A stretch of 64,000 nucleotides of DNA from Phytohabitans rumicis (GTDB lineage: Bacteria; Actinomycetota; Actinomycetes; Mycobacteriales; Micromonosporaceae), in NCBI RefSeq assembly GCF_011764445.1, contig NZ_BLPG01000002.1, positions 62,001 to 126,000 on the forward strand. Reading direction: 5' to 3'. The notes below the pieces were generated by a model. That model was not told where the DNA came from and did no database searches. It saw only the letters and a list, made by a program, of their open reading frames with translations. Position 1 is the stretch's first letter. Each line of letters opens with the position of its first letter. Shown one piece after another: positions 57,203 through 64,000 of this stretch. The position numbers were made by a program, and so were the translations under genes.

Positions 57203-58519
57203 ATGAAGATTCACCTGGCCCCATGGGGCGCCTTACGCGCATCGAGCATCCAGGATGCCGGCCTTGCCGCCCTGCTGCTGGCCGGCACGTGGGCGGTCAA
57301 TGGTGGCGCGACCCCGGTGATCAGCGGTTCCTTCGCCGATGCGGACTGGCTGCGGGAGCCGACGACTCGGTGGACCTTGATCGGGGTCTGCGTCGCCGCC
57401 GTGGCGGTGCGCCGCAGGTGGCCGATTCCGGCGCTCGCCGCGGCGTCGCTGGCCACCGTCGTTCAGATGACGCTGGCGGCCGGACCGGCGCCCGCCGACC
57501 TGGCCGTTCCGATCATCCTCTACACGATCGCCGCTCAGCGGCGGCGCGAGGTGTCGCTCGCACTGCTCGGCGCCGCCCTGGCCGCGGTGACGGCGTGGAC
57601 GGCGTACGTGGCCCTGGACGGTAAGGCCGACGGCTGGCTCGAATCGCCCGCCGGCCGCGGCGGACGGGCCGAACAGGGCGGGCAAGTGAGCACGCAACCG
57701 GCAACGACCGGCGGGCGCGGCCCGGAACCCACGACGTTCGGGCCGACGGACTGGGGCGGGATCCCCGTCCTCGGCTCCCTGCTCGCCGTCGCCTGGGCGA
57801 TCGGGTGGGGCGTCCAGAGCCGCCGCGCCTACCTCGGCGAGCTCATGGCGCGGGCACGAGACCTGGAGCGCGAACGCGACCAGCAGGCCGCCCTCGCGGT
57901 GGCCGCCGAGCGGGCCAGGATCACCCGCGAGCTGCACGACGTGGTGGCGCACGGCCTGGCCGTGATCGTGATGCAGGCGCAGGGCGGCGCCGCGGCGTTC
58001 GCCAAGCGGCCCGCCGACACCCTCGCCGCCCTGGACACCATCGTGGCGACCGGCCGCGCCTCGCTGGCCGACATGCGTCAGGTGCTGTCCGCGTCCGGGC
58101 AGTTCGACGACCCGGCACGGCCGGTGCCGGGCCTCGCGCAGCTGCCCCGCCTCATCGACCAGGTACGGCAGGCGGGTACGCGGGTCCAGCTGCACATCGA
58201 CGGAGCGCCGCGACCGCTGCCCACCGGTGTGGACGTGTCGTCGTACCGGATCGTCCAGGAGGCGCTGACCAACACCATGAAACATGCCGGGCCGGGAGCC
58301 TGCGCCCGGGTGGTGGTGTCGTACGGAGGCGACGAGCTGCGGCTCGAAGCCAGCGACGACGGCGCCGGCGAGTCGGCCGGCGGCGGGACCGGCAACGGGC
58401 TGCGGGGGATGCGGGAACGCGCGGTGCTGCTGGGCGGCGAGGTGGCCGCCGGCCCGGGGCCGGACGGTGGCTACGTCGTGCGGGCCCGCATCCCCCTCGA
58501 CCTGGCGCAGACCACATGA
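57203..58519 (+). CDS. NarL-type membrane histidine kinase
   Basis: A 438-residue sensor kinase. About five helices are at the N-terminus (ALLLAGTWAVN, TLIGVCVAAVAV, LAAASLATVVQMTLA, ALLGAALAAVTAWTAYVAL, IPVLGSLLAVAWAIGWGV). The dimerisation/phosphoacceptor domain is HisKA_3: ERARITRELHDVVAHGLAVIV (His near 245). The ATPase domain has YRIVQEALTNTMKHAGPG (N box) and GNGLRGMRERAVLLGG. The stop overlaps the response regulator by four bases (ATGA). ATG 57203 (MKIHLAPWG) is the start; an upstream ATG at 57131 is less likely. Confidence 0.92.
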   Translation: MKIHLAPWGALRASSIQDAGLAALLLAGTWAVNGGATPVISGSFADADWLREPTTRWTLIGVCVAAVAVRRRWPIPALAAASLATVVQMTLAAGPAPADLAVPIILYTIAAQRRREVSLALLGAALAAVTAWTAYVALDGKADGWLESPAGRGGRAEQGGQVSTQPATTGGRGPEPTTFGPTDWGGIPVLGSLLAVAWAIGWGVQSRRAYLGELMARARDLERERDQQAALAVAAERARITRELHDVVAHGLAVIVMQAQGGAAAFAKRPADTLAALDTIVATGRASLADMRQVLSASGQFDDPARPVPGLAQLPRLIDQVRQAGTRVQLHIDGAPRPLPTGVDVSSYRIVQEALTNTMKHAGPGACARVVVSYGGDELRLEASDDGAGESAGGGTGNGLRGMRERAVLLGGEVAAGPGPDGGYVVRARIPLDLAQTT

Positions 58520-59178
58520 TCCGGGTGCTCCTGGTCGACGACCAGGCCCTGCTCCGCGCCGGCCTGCGGATGATCCTGGAGAACGCCGACGACGTGGACG
58601 TCGTCGGGGAGGCCGACGACGGCGCCACAGCCACCGCCCTGGCGGTGCAAACGACGCCCGACGTCATCCTGATGGACGTCCGGATGCCCGAGGTCGACGG
58701 GCTGGAGGCCACCCGCCGCATCCGCGCGTCGCTACCGGACGGGCCGCGGATCCTGATCCTGACCACCTTCGACCTCGACGAGTACGTGTACGCCGCGCTG
58801 CGGGCCGGCGCCAGCGGATTCCTGCTCAAGGACACCCTCGCCGCCGATCTGCTGTCCGCGATCCGGGTGGTGGCCAAGGGCGACGCCATCGTCGCGCCGT
58901 CGGTCACCCGGCGGCTGATCGAGCGTCACATCGGCACGTCCGGCGACCCGCTGCCCCGCACCGAGGCTGAACTTCGCGTCCTGACCGAGCGGGAACGCGA
59001 GGTGCTCGAACTGATCGCCCGGGGCCTGTCCAACGCCGAGATCGCCGGCCGGCTCTTCCTCACCGAGGGGACGGTGAAGGGCCACGTCAGCCGCATTCTG
59101 ACCAAGCTCGGCCTGCGGGACCGGGTGCAGGCCGTGGTCTTCTCCTACGAGTGCGGCCTGGTTCGCGCCGGCGCGTGA
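58516..59178 (+). CDS. NarL/LuxR-family response regulator
   Basis: A 220-residue regulator phosphorylated by the kinase encoded upstream. The receiver has the acidic pair VLLVDDQALLRAG, the phospho-acceptor Asp54 in ILMDVRMPEVDG, the Thr in ILTTFDLDEYVY and the Lys in GFLLKDTLA. The DNA-binding HTH is LTEREREVLELIARGLSNAE and FLTEGTVKGHVSRILTKLGL. All canonical residues are present, in contrast to the regulator at 22634. Target genes are unknown; the gene pair is not next to an obvious effector. Confidence 0.94.
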   Translation: MIRVLLVDDQALLRAGLRMILENADDVDVVGEADDGATATALAVQTTPDVILMDVRMPEVDGLEATRRIRASLPDGPRILILTTFDLDEYVYAALRAGASGFLLKDTLAADLLSAIRVVAKGDAIVAPSVTRRLIERHIGTSGDPLPRTEAELRVLTEREREVLELIARGLSNAEIAGRLFLTEGTVKGHVSRILTKLGLRDRVQAVVFSYECGLVRAGA

Positions 59179-59181
59179 CGA

Positions 59182-59337
59182 TCAGCCCGGCACGGCGACG
59201 GCGGTGTGCGGGCGGTAGATGCGGTAGCCGGCGGCCTCGGTGACCTCGGCGGCGACGCCGCGCGCGGCCAACCAGCCGGCGAACGCGCAGTCCGCTGGCG
59301 AGTCCACCGCCAGGGATGCCGGCGGGATCACCACACC
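59182..59337 (-). pseudogene. Possible 3' fragment of a lost gene
   Basis: On the minus strand a high-GC frame reads VVIPPASLAVDSPADCAFAG, continues WLAARGVAAEVTEAAGYRIY and ends RPHTAVAVPG before TGA at 59184-59182. It is open upstream without a start for about 20 codons, ending at the methyltransferase stop. The content looks like the C-terminus of a larger protein (GT- or lipoprotein-like); no family was identified. Confidence 0.35.
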
Positions 59338-59388
59338 TAACAGTGCGTAGAGCTTGGTCCGTTGGGCGGGCGCGGGCGACGAGCGCCC

Positions 59389-60210
59389 CTACCGCACCTT
59401 GTGGGCTACGCCAGCGACGATCCCGGATTGGGATGGGTCCTCGAAGCTGGTCGGTTCAGCAGGATCGGGACGCCATTCGGGCACCCATACCAGCCCCGGC
59501 TCGACGAGCGTGAAGCCGCTGAGGAACGGATGGATCTCCTCCGGGCGCCGCAGGCGGAAGGGTTCGGCGGCTCGTTCTCGATACGCCTTGACGCCCTCCT
59601 CGGCGCTCTCGGCGGAGCCGCCGGCCTCGGGTGTCGGGTGGGACAGGGCGAGGTAACTGCCCGGTGCCAGACGATCGCACAACGCCCGTACAGCGTCAGC
59701 CGCCGCCACGTCATCCGGGACGAACTGGACGACGGAGGCCAAGATCAATGCCGTCGGTATGCCGGGATCGATCAGGGATTGCAACTCCGGCGTATCGAGC
59801 TGCGCGAGCAACTCCCCCGGGCGGCGGAGGTCGCCCTGGACGGCGTCCGCGAGGTCGTTGCCAGCCAGGATCTGTCGGCTGTGCCAGACTGCGACCGGGT
59901 CGATGTCCACGTACAGCACCCGGGCATCCGGTGCCGCTCGTTGGGCGACCTCGTGAACGTTTCCGACGGTAGGTACACCGGAGCCGATGTCGAGGAACTG
60001 CCGCACGCCCCGCTCGGCGAGGTACCGCACCGCACGTCCCAACCAGGCTCGGTTAGCCTTCGCGATCAACGGAGCTAGCGGTTGCAGCGCAATGACCTGC
60101 TCGCCTACCTCCTGGTCGGCGGCGAAGTTGTGCGTGCCGCCCAGGAGGTAGTCATAGACGCGCGCGGACGACGCGCGCGTGGTATCTGGTCCAGACGTTG
60201 TGTCGGTCAT
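59389..60210 (-). CDS. SAM-dependent methyltransferase (PF04672 family)
   Basis: A 273-residue paralogue of the protein at 12841. The N-terminal SSARVYDYLLGGTHNFAADQ, the SAM-binding QFLDIGSGVPTVGNVHE, LYVDIDPVAVWHSRQI and VQFVPDDVAAADAVRAL are present and the family C-terminal VWVPEWRPDP follows. Substrate unknown. ATG 60210 (MTDTTSGPDT) is used because GGAGA lies nine bases upstream; ATG 60225 is possible. It is divergent from the ECF sigma factor, 199 bases away. Confidence 0.9.
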   Translation of the reverse strand: MTDTTSGPDTTRASSARVYDYLLGGTHNFAADQEVGEQVIALQPLAPLIAKANRAWLGRAVRYLAERGVRQFLDIGSGVPTVGNVHEVAQRAAPDARVLYVDIDPVAVWHSRQILAGNDLADAVQGDLRRPGELLAQLDTPELQSLIDPGIPTALILASVVQFVPDDVAAADAVRALCDRLAPGSYLALSHPTPEAGGSAESAEEGVKAYRERAAEPFRLRRPEEIHPFLSGFTLVEPGLVWVPEWRPDPAEPTSFEDPSQSGIVAGVAHKVR

Positions 60211-60409
60211 GCAGAGCGTCTCCATCTCATCCGGTGGCTCGCGGGGTGCACTGTCGTCGCCGCAGATCGGGGCCTGTCAGCCAGTACGTGATGCCGGCGG
60301 CACGGCCTGGCGAACGGCCCGGTATCAGCGGCTTCACCGATCAGAAATCCTCCGCCACGTCGTCAGTTCTGTTAGTTAGCCTCTCGCACCGGTGGAAGGA
60401 TTGCTGACT

Positions 60410-61417
60410 ATGACCGACGCCAGACTGCCGGGCGCCGACGAGACCACGTTCATCGCGGCGGTCCGCTCAGACGACACGGCGCGGTTTGCACTCATTACGG
60501 AGCGCCACCGGCGTGAGCTGCAGGTGCACTGCTACCGGATGCTCGCGAACTACGAGGACGCCCAGGACATGACGCAGGAGACGTTCCTGCGAGCGTGGAA
60601 CAAGCGGGCGTCGTTCAAGGGCCACGCGGCGCTGCGGACCTGGCTGTACCGGATCGCGACGAACGCCTGCCTCGACTTCCTGGAGAAGCGCAACGACCGC
60701 ACACCCGTACCGTCCGAGCTGGCGGACGTCGGCTCCGAGGTGCTGTACCTGCAGCCGTACCCCGACCGGATGCTCCCCGAGGACCCGCAGGAATCGGTGG
60801 TGGCGCGGGAAACGATCGAGCTGGCGTTCATCGTCGCCGTCCAGCACCTGCCGCCGCGGCAGCGGGCGGTGTTCATCCTGCGCGACGTCCTCGGCTGGCC
60901 GGCGGCGAAGGCCGCCGACGCCCTCGAGCTGACCGTCGCATCGGTGACCAGCGCACTGCAGCGGGCGCGCGTGACGATGCGCGAGCAGCTGCCCGACCGC
61001 CGCCTCGACTGGCAGAGACCCGCCACCCACGAGCTGTCGAATGACGAGCGCGGCGCGGTGAAGTCGTACATCGAGGCCCATGAGCGCAACGACCTCGACG
61101 GGCTGATGTCCCTGCTGCGCGACGACCTGCGCTTCGTGATGCTGCCCGAGGCGGGCACCTCGGTCATCACGGCCAAGGACGCGGTGGACGGCTGGGTCTC
61201 CGGTGGGCTCTTCCAGCCCGGCTACGACGACTGGCGCTGTATCACCACGACGGTCAACCGCATGCCCGCCGCCGCACTGTACCTGCGCACCCCCGACGAC
61301 CCGGAGTACCGGCTATTCGCCATCGCGGTCCTGCACATCGTCGACGGGAAGATCGCCGAGCTCACCGGATTCGACGCCACCGACAAACCATGGTTGGACC
61401 TGCCGCCGACACTGTGA
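60410..61417 (+). CDS. ECF sigma factor with a C-terminal SnoaL-like domain
   Basis: A 335-residue sigma factor of the SigG-like group. Sigma-2 (RFALITERHRRELQVHCYRM; YEDAQDMTQETFLRAWNKR) and sigma-4 (QHLPPRQRAVFILRDVLGW; ALELTVASVTSALQRARVTM) are intact. After about residue 215 a SnoaL-like NTF2 fold (YIEAHERNDLDGLMSLLRDD; EYRLFAIAVLHIVDGKIAEL) replaces an anti-sigma gene and probably serves as the sensor or self-inhibitor. No anti-sigma gene is adjacent. ATG 60410 has GGAAGGA ten bases upstream; a start at 60392 is less likely. Confidence 0.92.
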   Translation: MTDARLPGADETTFIAAVRSDDTARFALITERHRRELQVHCYRMLANYEDAQDMTQETFLRAWNKRASFKGHAALRTWLYRIATNACLDFLEKRNDRTPVPSELADVGSEVLYLQPYPDRMLPEDPQESVVARETIELAFIVAVQHLPPRQRAVFILRDVLGWPAAKAADALELTVASVTSALQRARVTMREQLPDRRLDWQRPATHELSNDERGAVKSYIEAHERNDLDGLMSLLRDDLRFVMLPEAGTSVITAKDAVDGWVSGGLFQPGYDDWRCITTTVNRMPAAALYLRTPDDPEYRLFAIAVLHIVDGKIAELTGFDATDKPWLDLPPTL

Positions 61418-61449
61418 TCACACATGTCCCCATCGTCGACGAGTCCAGC

Positions 61450-61474
61450 CCCCCGCCGGCGTTGCCGGCGGGGG
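61450..61474. terminator. Terminator hairpin after the sigma factor
   Basis: CCCCCGCCGGC and GCCGGCGGGGG pair perfectly (11 bp) around GTT, 33 bases after the sigma-factor stop and before the end of the convergent reductase-like gene. It can act in both directions. Confidence 0.75.
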
Positions 61475-61536
61475 CACGGTGAGCACGCCAGGAAGGATTT
61501 CGACCTGGCCTCACGAGCCGATCGTCTGGCCCGTGC

Positions 61537-62121
61537 TCATCGCCTCGTCTCGTATCGGGTAAGCACCAAGCCGCCGGGAAACGTCCGCGTCTCCACCAGG
61601 GTCAGGTTCACCCAGCTGTCCAGCGCGGTGAAGAACGGCGTGCCGCCGCCCACCAAGACCGGGTGGATGACCAGCACGTACTCGTCGATCAGCCCGGCCC
61701 GCATGGCCGCCCCGGCGAGCGTCGCGCCGACGATGTCCATCGGGCCGCCGTCCCCGGCCTTGAGCCGGGTGATCTCGGCGACCGCGTCGCCGGTGACCAA
61801 GCGGGTGTTCCAGTCGACCTTGTCTATCGTCGAGGAGAACACCACCTTCGGCATGTCCCGCCAGCGGCGGGCGAACTCGATCGCCGCCGGTGTGGCGCCG
61901 GGCTGCTGGTCGGCGGTCGGCCAGTCGGAACTCATCGTCTCCCACAGCTTGCGCCCATACAGCGCCAGGCCCGTCGCCGCCACCCGGTCGGACCACCACT
62001 GGAACAGCTCGTCGCTCGGCGACGAGTCCGGTCCCTCACCCCCACTCCAGCCGAGGTCGTCGCCGGGCGCGGCGATGTAGCCGTCCAGGGTCACATTCAT
62101 GGCGAAGGTCAGTTTCCGCAT
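61537..62121 (-). CDS. Dihydrofolate-reductase-like (RibD C-terminal) protein
   Basis: A 194-residue member of the same superfamily as the protein at 32910: RKLTFAMNVTLDGYIAAPGDDLGW, ALYGRKLWETMSSDW, KVVFSSTIDKVDWN and MDIVGATLAGAAMRAGLIDEYVL, then HPVLVGGGTPFF. NADPH-binding residues look complete, substrate unknown. ATG 62121 is supported by GGGAGG upstream, so the more distal ATG 62151 is not used. It is convergent with the ECF sigma factor gene. Confidence 0.9.
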   Translation of the reverse strand: MRKLTFAMNVTLDGYIAAPGDDLGWSGGEGPDSSPSDELFQWWSDRVAATGLALYGRKLWETMSSDWPTADQQPGATPAAIEFARRWRDMPKVVFSSTIDKVDWNTRLVTGDAVAEITRLKAGDGGPMDIVGATLAGAAMRAGLIDEYVLVIHPVLVGGGTPFFTALDSWVNLTLVETRTFPGGLVLTRYETRR

Positions 62122-62194
62122 GGCGTCATGCCTCCCGTGAGTTGGTCTCACACGTACAGACGGGCGCGGCGCGGAAACCTAATCGGTGCGCGAT

Positions 62195-62851
62195 CTATGA
62201 CCGCAGCGTGCTGTCCCAGCGCCATGTGGTGAGACGAGGGTGCCCGGGCAGTTCGGCGCGCCCGGTGGCCCACAGCAGGGTGGGCCAGGGATCCGCGCCG
62301 CCCGGGGCTTCTGGGAACAGGCGGGCGAGCACTCGCGAGCAGAGAGCGGATGGCGGGGTCCAGGCAAGCCCGAGGCCTTCCGCCAGATCGTGCGTGTGCA
62401 CCAACGTCTCCACCACCCCCATTGCCGCGAAGCCCTCGGGGTCTGACACCCCGGCGGCGTGGTGGGCGCGGACCCGGGGCGGCGTCGTACGCACCATGGC
62501 GACCAGCAGCGCGCCAGTCGCCTCCAGCACCTGAAGCAGGCCGGCCGGACCCGCGTCACGGTCCGCGAAGAGGAAGTTCCAAGGTCCGCCCGGCCTCTTC
62601 TGGCTCAACGCGATGGGCACATGGGTGTCCAGCGGCGGGCTCTGCGGCCCCAGCTGGACGGCGTAGTAGAACAGGTCGTCGGCGAGGTGCTCGAGGGTCT
62701 CCCAGCAGTCCCACTCCAGCGAACCGGCCTTGCTGTCCCACCCCGCCGCGGGTGCCTCACGAAGGACGCCCACGGCGAGCCGCACAGCAAGGTCGACGTC
62801 GTCCGCGGTGACGGGAGACAGCACTGATCCGGTTTCGACTGATCGTGACAT
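62195..62851 (-). CDS. Mycothiol-dependent maleylpyruvate-isomerase-like (DinB fold) protein
   Basis: A 218-residue four-helix-bundle protein of the MDMPI/DinB type. LEWDCWETLEHLADDLFYYA carries the metal-binding His after the conserved Trp-x-x-x-Glu-x-x-x-His spacing, and GVVETLVHTHDLAEGLGLAW carries the second metal pair (His-x-His-Asp). Related actinobacterial enzymes use mycothiol as cofactor. The specific substrate is unknown. Start ATG 62851; no operon partners. Confidence 0.82.
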   Translation of the reverse strand: MSRSVETGSVLSPVTADDVDLAVRLAVGVLREAPAAGWDSKAGSLEWDCWETLEHLADDLFYYAVQLGPQSPPLDTHVPIALSQKRPGGPWNFLFADRDAGPAGLLQVLEATGALLVAMVRTTPPRVRAHHAAGVSDPEGFAAMGVVETLVHTHDLAEGLGLAWTPPSALCSRVLARLFPEAPGGADPWPTLLWATGRAELPGHPRLTTWRWDSTLRS

Positions 62852-63194
62852 GGCAGCACCGTATCGCGATGGGACCGGCCAGCCTCTCCAGCAACCGGCC
62901 CGCGAAGCGACGGCGAACGTTGCGGGTGGGGCGGGGAGTTTCTGTGCCCGGATTAATGGATTGCTATTACCGGTAATCCAGTAATCCGAAAACGGACATA
63001 TGACCGCGCACCATAATGCCGGTTATGTGCGGCGCGACGATTAGCGGTGAGTGGTCCGGGCTGGCCGAGAGCCGGCACGGATTTCTGAGTTCGCGCAACC
63101 CGATATGGGCAAGGTGTGCACCTAACCGGTGAGGAGGGACGAGACATGCGTCCCGCCGACCGTCATCGGACACTCATCGCCGAGTAGGAGCCAG
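62852..63194. other. Intergenic region with AT-rich palindrome
   Basis: About 340 bases between divergent genes. The palindrome TTACCGGTAA (62967-62976) with flanking repeats of TAATCC lies in the only AT-rich patch, a candidate operator or promoter region for the lipoprotein gene at 63195. I see no gene. Confidence 0.55.
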
Positions 63195-63764
63195 ATGAAC
63201 CACGCCCGTAAGGTTCTCGCCGCGCTGACCGTCTCGCTCGCTCTCGCCGGTTGCGGCTCCGAGCCCGAGCCGAGCGTCGCCTCCGCGACCGACGCACCCG
63301 ACCGTCCGGCCGCGACCACCGACGTGGTCGCCCAGTACGTGGAGGCGCAGCGGAAATGGGTCGCCTGCATGCGGCAGCAGAGCTTCGACCTGCCCGACCC
63401 TGACGCCAAGGGCCAGGTCGACTTCAGCGGCCTCGGCGACGGCCTCGAGCTCAAGAAGAATCCGAAGTGGAGCGAGGCGCAGAAGGCATGTCAAGAGTTC
63501 AAAGTCCCCATCTCGGAGGAGGAGCTCTACCCACTCACGGCCGAACAGATCGCGAACGCGCGCGCCTACTCGGCGTGCCGGCGGGCGAATGGCCGCCCGG
63601 ACTACCCGGATCCCAAGCCCAACGGCTACATGCCGGAAGGCTGGGGACGGGAGCTGACTCCAACGGAGGAGCAGGCCGACCGCCGCGCGTCCGCCATCTG
63701 CGCGCCCGTGCAAGACGGGCTTCCGCCTGACCCGAACGCCACCGTCGGCACGCCGCAGGGGTAA
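63195..63764 (+). CDS. Cys-motif lipoprotein, paralogue of the one at 55470
   Basis: A 189-residue lipoprotein: signal peptide ending LALAGC (Cys20). The mature part repeats the family pattern twice: WVACMRQQSFDLPDPDAKG and AYSACRRANGRPDYPDPKPN, with AQKACQEFKVP and ASAICAPV as further Cys positions. Compared with 55470 the spacing of all four segments is conserved. AGGAG (63186-63190) precedes the ATG. Function unknown. It is monocistronic as far as visible, and may be a secreted or cell-surface ligand-binding protein. Confidence 0.82.
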   Translation: MNHARKVLAALTVSLALAGCGSEPEPSVASATDAPDRPAATTDVVAQYVEAQRKWVACMRQQSFDLPDPDAKGQVDFSGLGDGLELKKNPKWSEAQKACQEFKVPISEEELYPLTAEQIANARAYSACRRANGRPDYPDPKPNGYMPEGWGRELTPTEEQADRRASAICAPVQDGLPPDPNATVGTPQG

Positions 63765-63789
63765 GGCACGTCAATGGGGCTCCACCGGC

Positions 63790-64000
63790 TCAGACCGAGC
63801 TGCCGGGCTGGACGATGCCGTGTTCGTAGGCGAACACCACCGCTTGGACCCGGTCGCGCAGGTGGAGCTTGGCGAACACGCTGCCGACGTGGCTCTTCAC
63901 CGTGGCCTCGGTCACGACGAGGTGCGCGGCGATCTCCGGGTTCGACAGGCCCCTGGCCACCAGGAGGAGGACCTCCCGCTCGCGGGGTGTGAGCCCGGCC
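63790..64000 (-). CDS. LuxR-family response regulator, 3' part (runs off the edge)
   Basis: The minus-strand frame ending with TGA at 63792-63790 encodes the DNA-binding HTH of a NarL/LuxR-type regulator: [48 protein letters not shown] and the tail [12 protein letters not shown]. The receiver domain is beyond the window. The C-terminus closely resembles that of the regulator at 58516, so it is probably also part of a two-component system. Confidence 0.92.
   Translation of the reverse strand, partial: AGLTPREREVLLLVARGLSNPEIAAHLVVTEATVKSHVGSVFAKLHLRDRVQAVVFAYEHGIVQPGSSV

Noticed and set aside
1-64000. tRNA or rRNA genes.
   Set aside because: I looked for tRNA ends (CCA, T-loop GTTCGAA) and rRNA landmarks and found none in a convincing context; a covariance search would settle it.

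Overview
The window is about 72-74% G+C (estimated by eye), uses GTG starts freely, and has several starts that look leaderless (a TANNNT box 6-7 bases before the start codon). It carries RbpA, an apolipoprotein N-acyltransferase, a SapB-type lanthipeptide locus, two PF04672-type methyltransferases and mycothiol-enzyme-like proteins. Together these point to a filamentous actinomycete; the gene set feels like Micromonosporaceae, but that family call is inference. No rRNA, tRNA or CRISPR array was recognised.

Layout. 1-1557: two secreted plant-polysaccharide proteins, a CBM2 tail and a CBM2-pectate lyase. 1585-4149: a membrane protein and a complete IS1380-family element (TSD TTAG) that landed on the -10 box of the next gene. 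4163-7570: small soluble enzymes (VOC, peroxiredoxin, hydrolase, sirtuin) and a gene-poor gap with a large inverted repeat. 7589-13641, mostly minus strand: Hsp70-WD40 fusion, DUF3068 protein, zinc-finger membrane protein, HisRS-like protein, methyltransferase. 13696-18000: membrane-PPOX fusion, orphan histidine kinase, small enzymes. 18062-22534: WYL regulator and an FtsX-type ABC exporter.

22634-29463 is a class III lanthipeptide locus of the ram/SapB type: LuxR-type regulator, LanKC synthetase, a 50-residue precursor with two Ser-x2-Ser-x3-Cys motifs, and a heterodimeric ABC exporter. 29474-33741 holds an acyl-CoA dehydrogenase, an Lrp regulator, a histidine phosphatase, an ArsR/SRPBCC/reductase group and a CsbD protein; a Fic protein follows. 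35039-42990 is a lysine-fermentation-type locus: a KamA-family radical-SAM enzyme diverges from a six-gene, translationally coupled operon (kdd, an amidohydrolase, kamD, kamE, kal and a MutL-type reactivating ATPase). No kce or CoA-transferase gene is present. 43290-46883 has a candidate ncRNA, lnt, an arylamine acetyltransferase, fxsA and rbpA with a SigR-like promoter. The remainder is regulators, a GT87 mannosyltransferase, a membrane protein, lipoproteins, a NarL-type two-component system, an ECF sigma factor with a SnoaL-like tail and further small enzymes. A LuxR gene is cut by the right edge.

The most distinctive non-coding content is a set of palindromic interspersed repeats. One 76-bp element occurs seven times, always with the same architecture (outer half-site, 21-bp arm, 15-bp polar loop, 21-bp arm) and with compensating changes between arms. 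A 61-bp element occurs twice, both times next to a 76-bp copy. A 59/60-bp element occurs twice, once in frame inside kdd. There is also a pair of hairpins with different stems around one 29-bp core. Several of these elements have replaced the natural 3' ends of genes. Six genes are broken by an apparent one-base deletion in or beside G/C-rich runs, which looks more like sequence error than decay.
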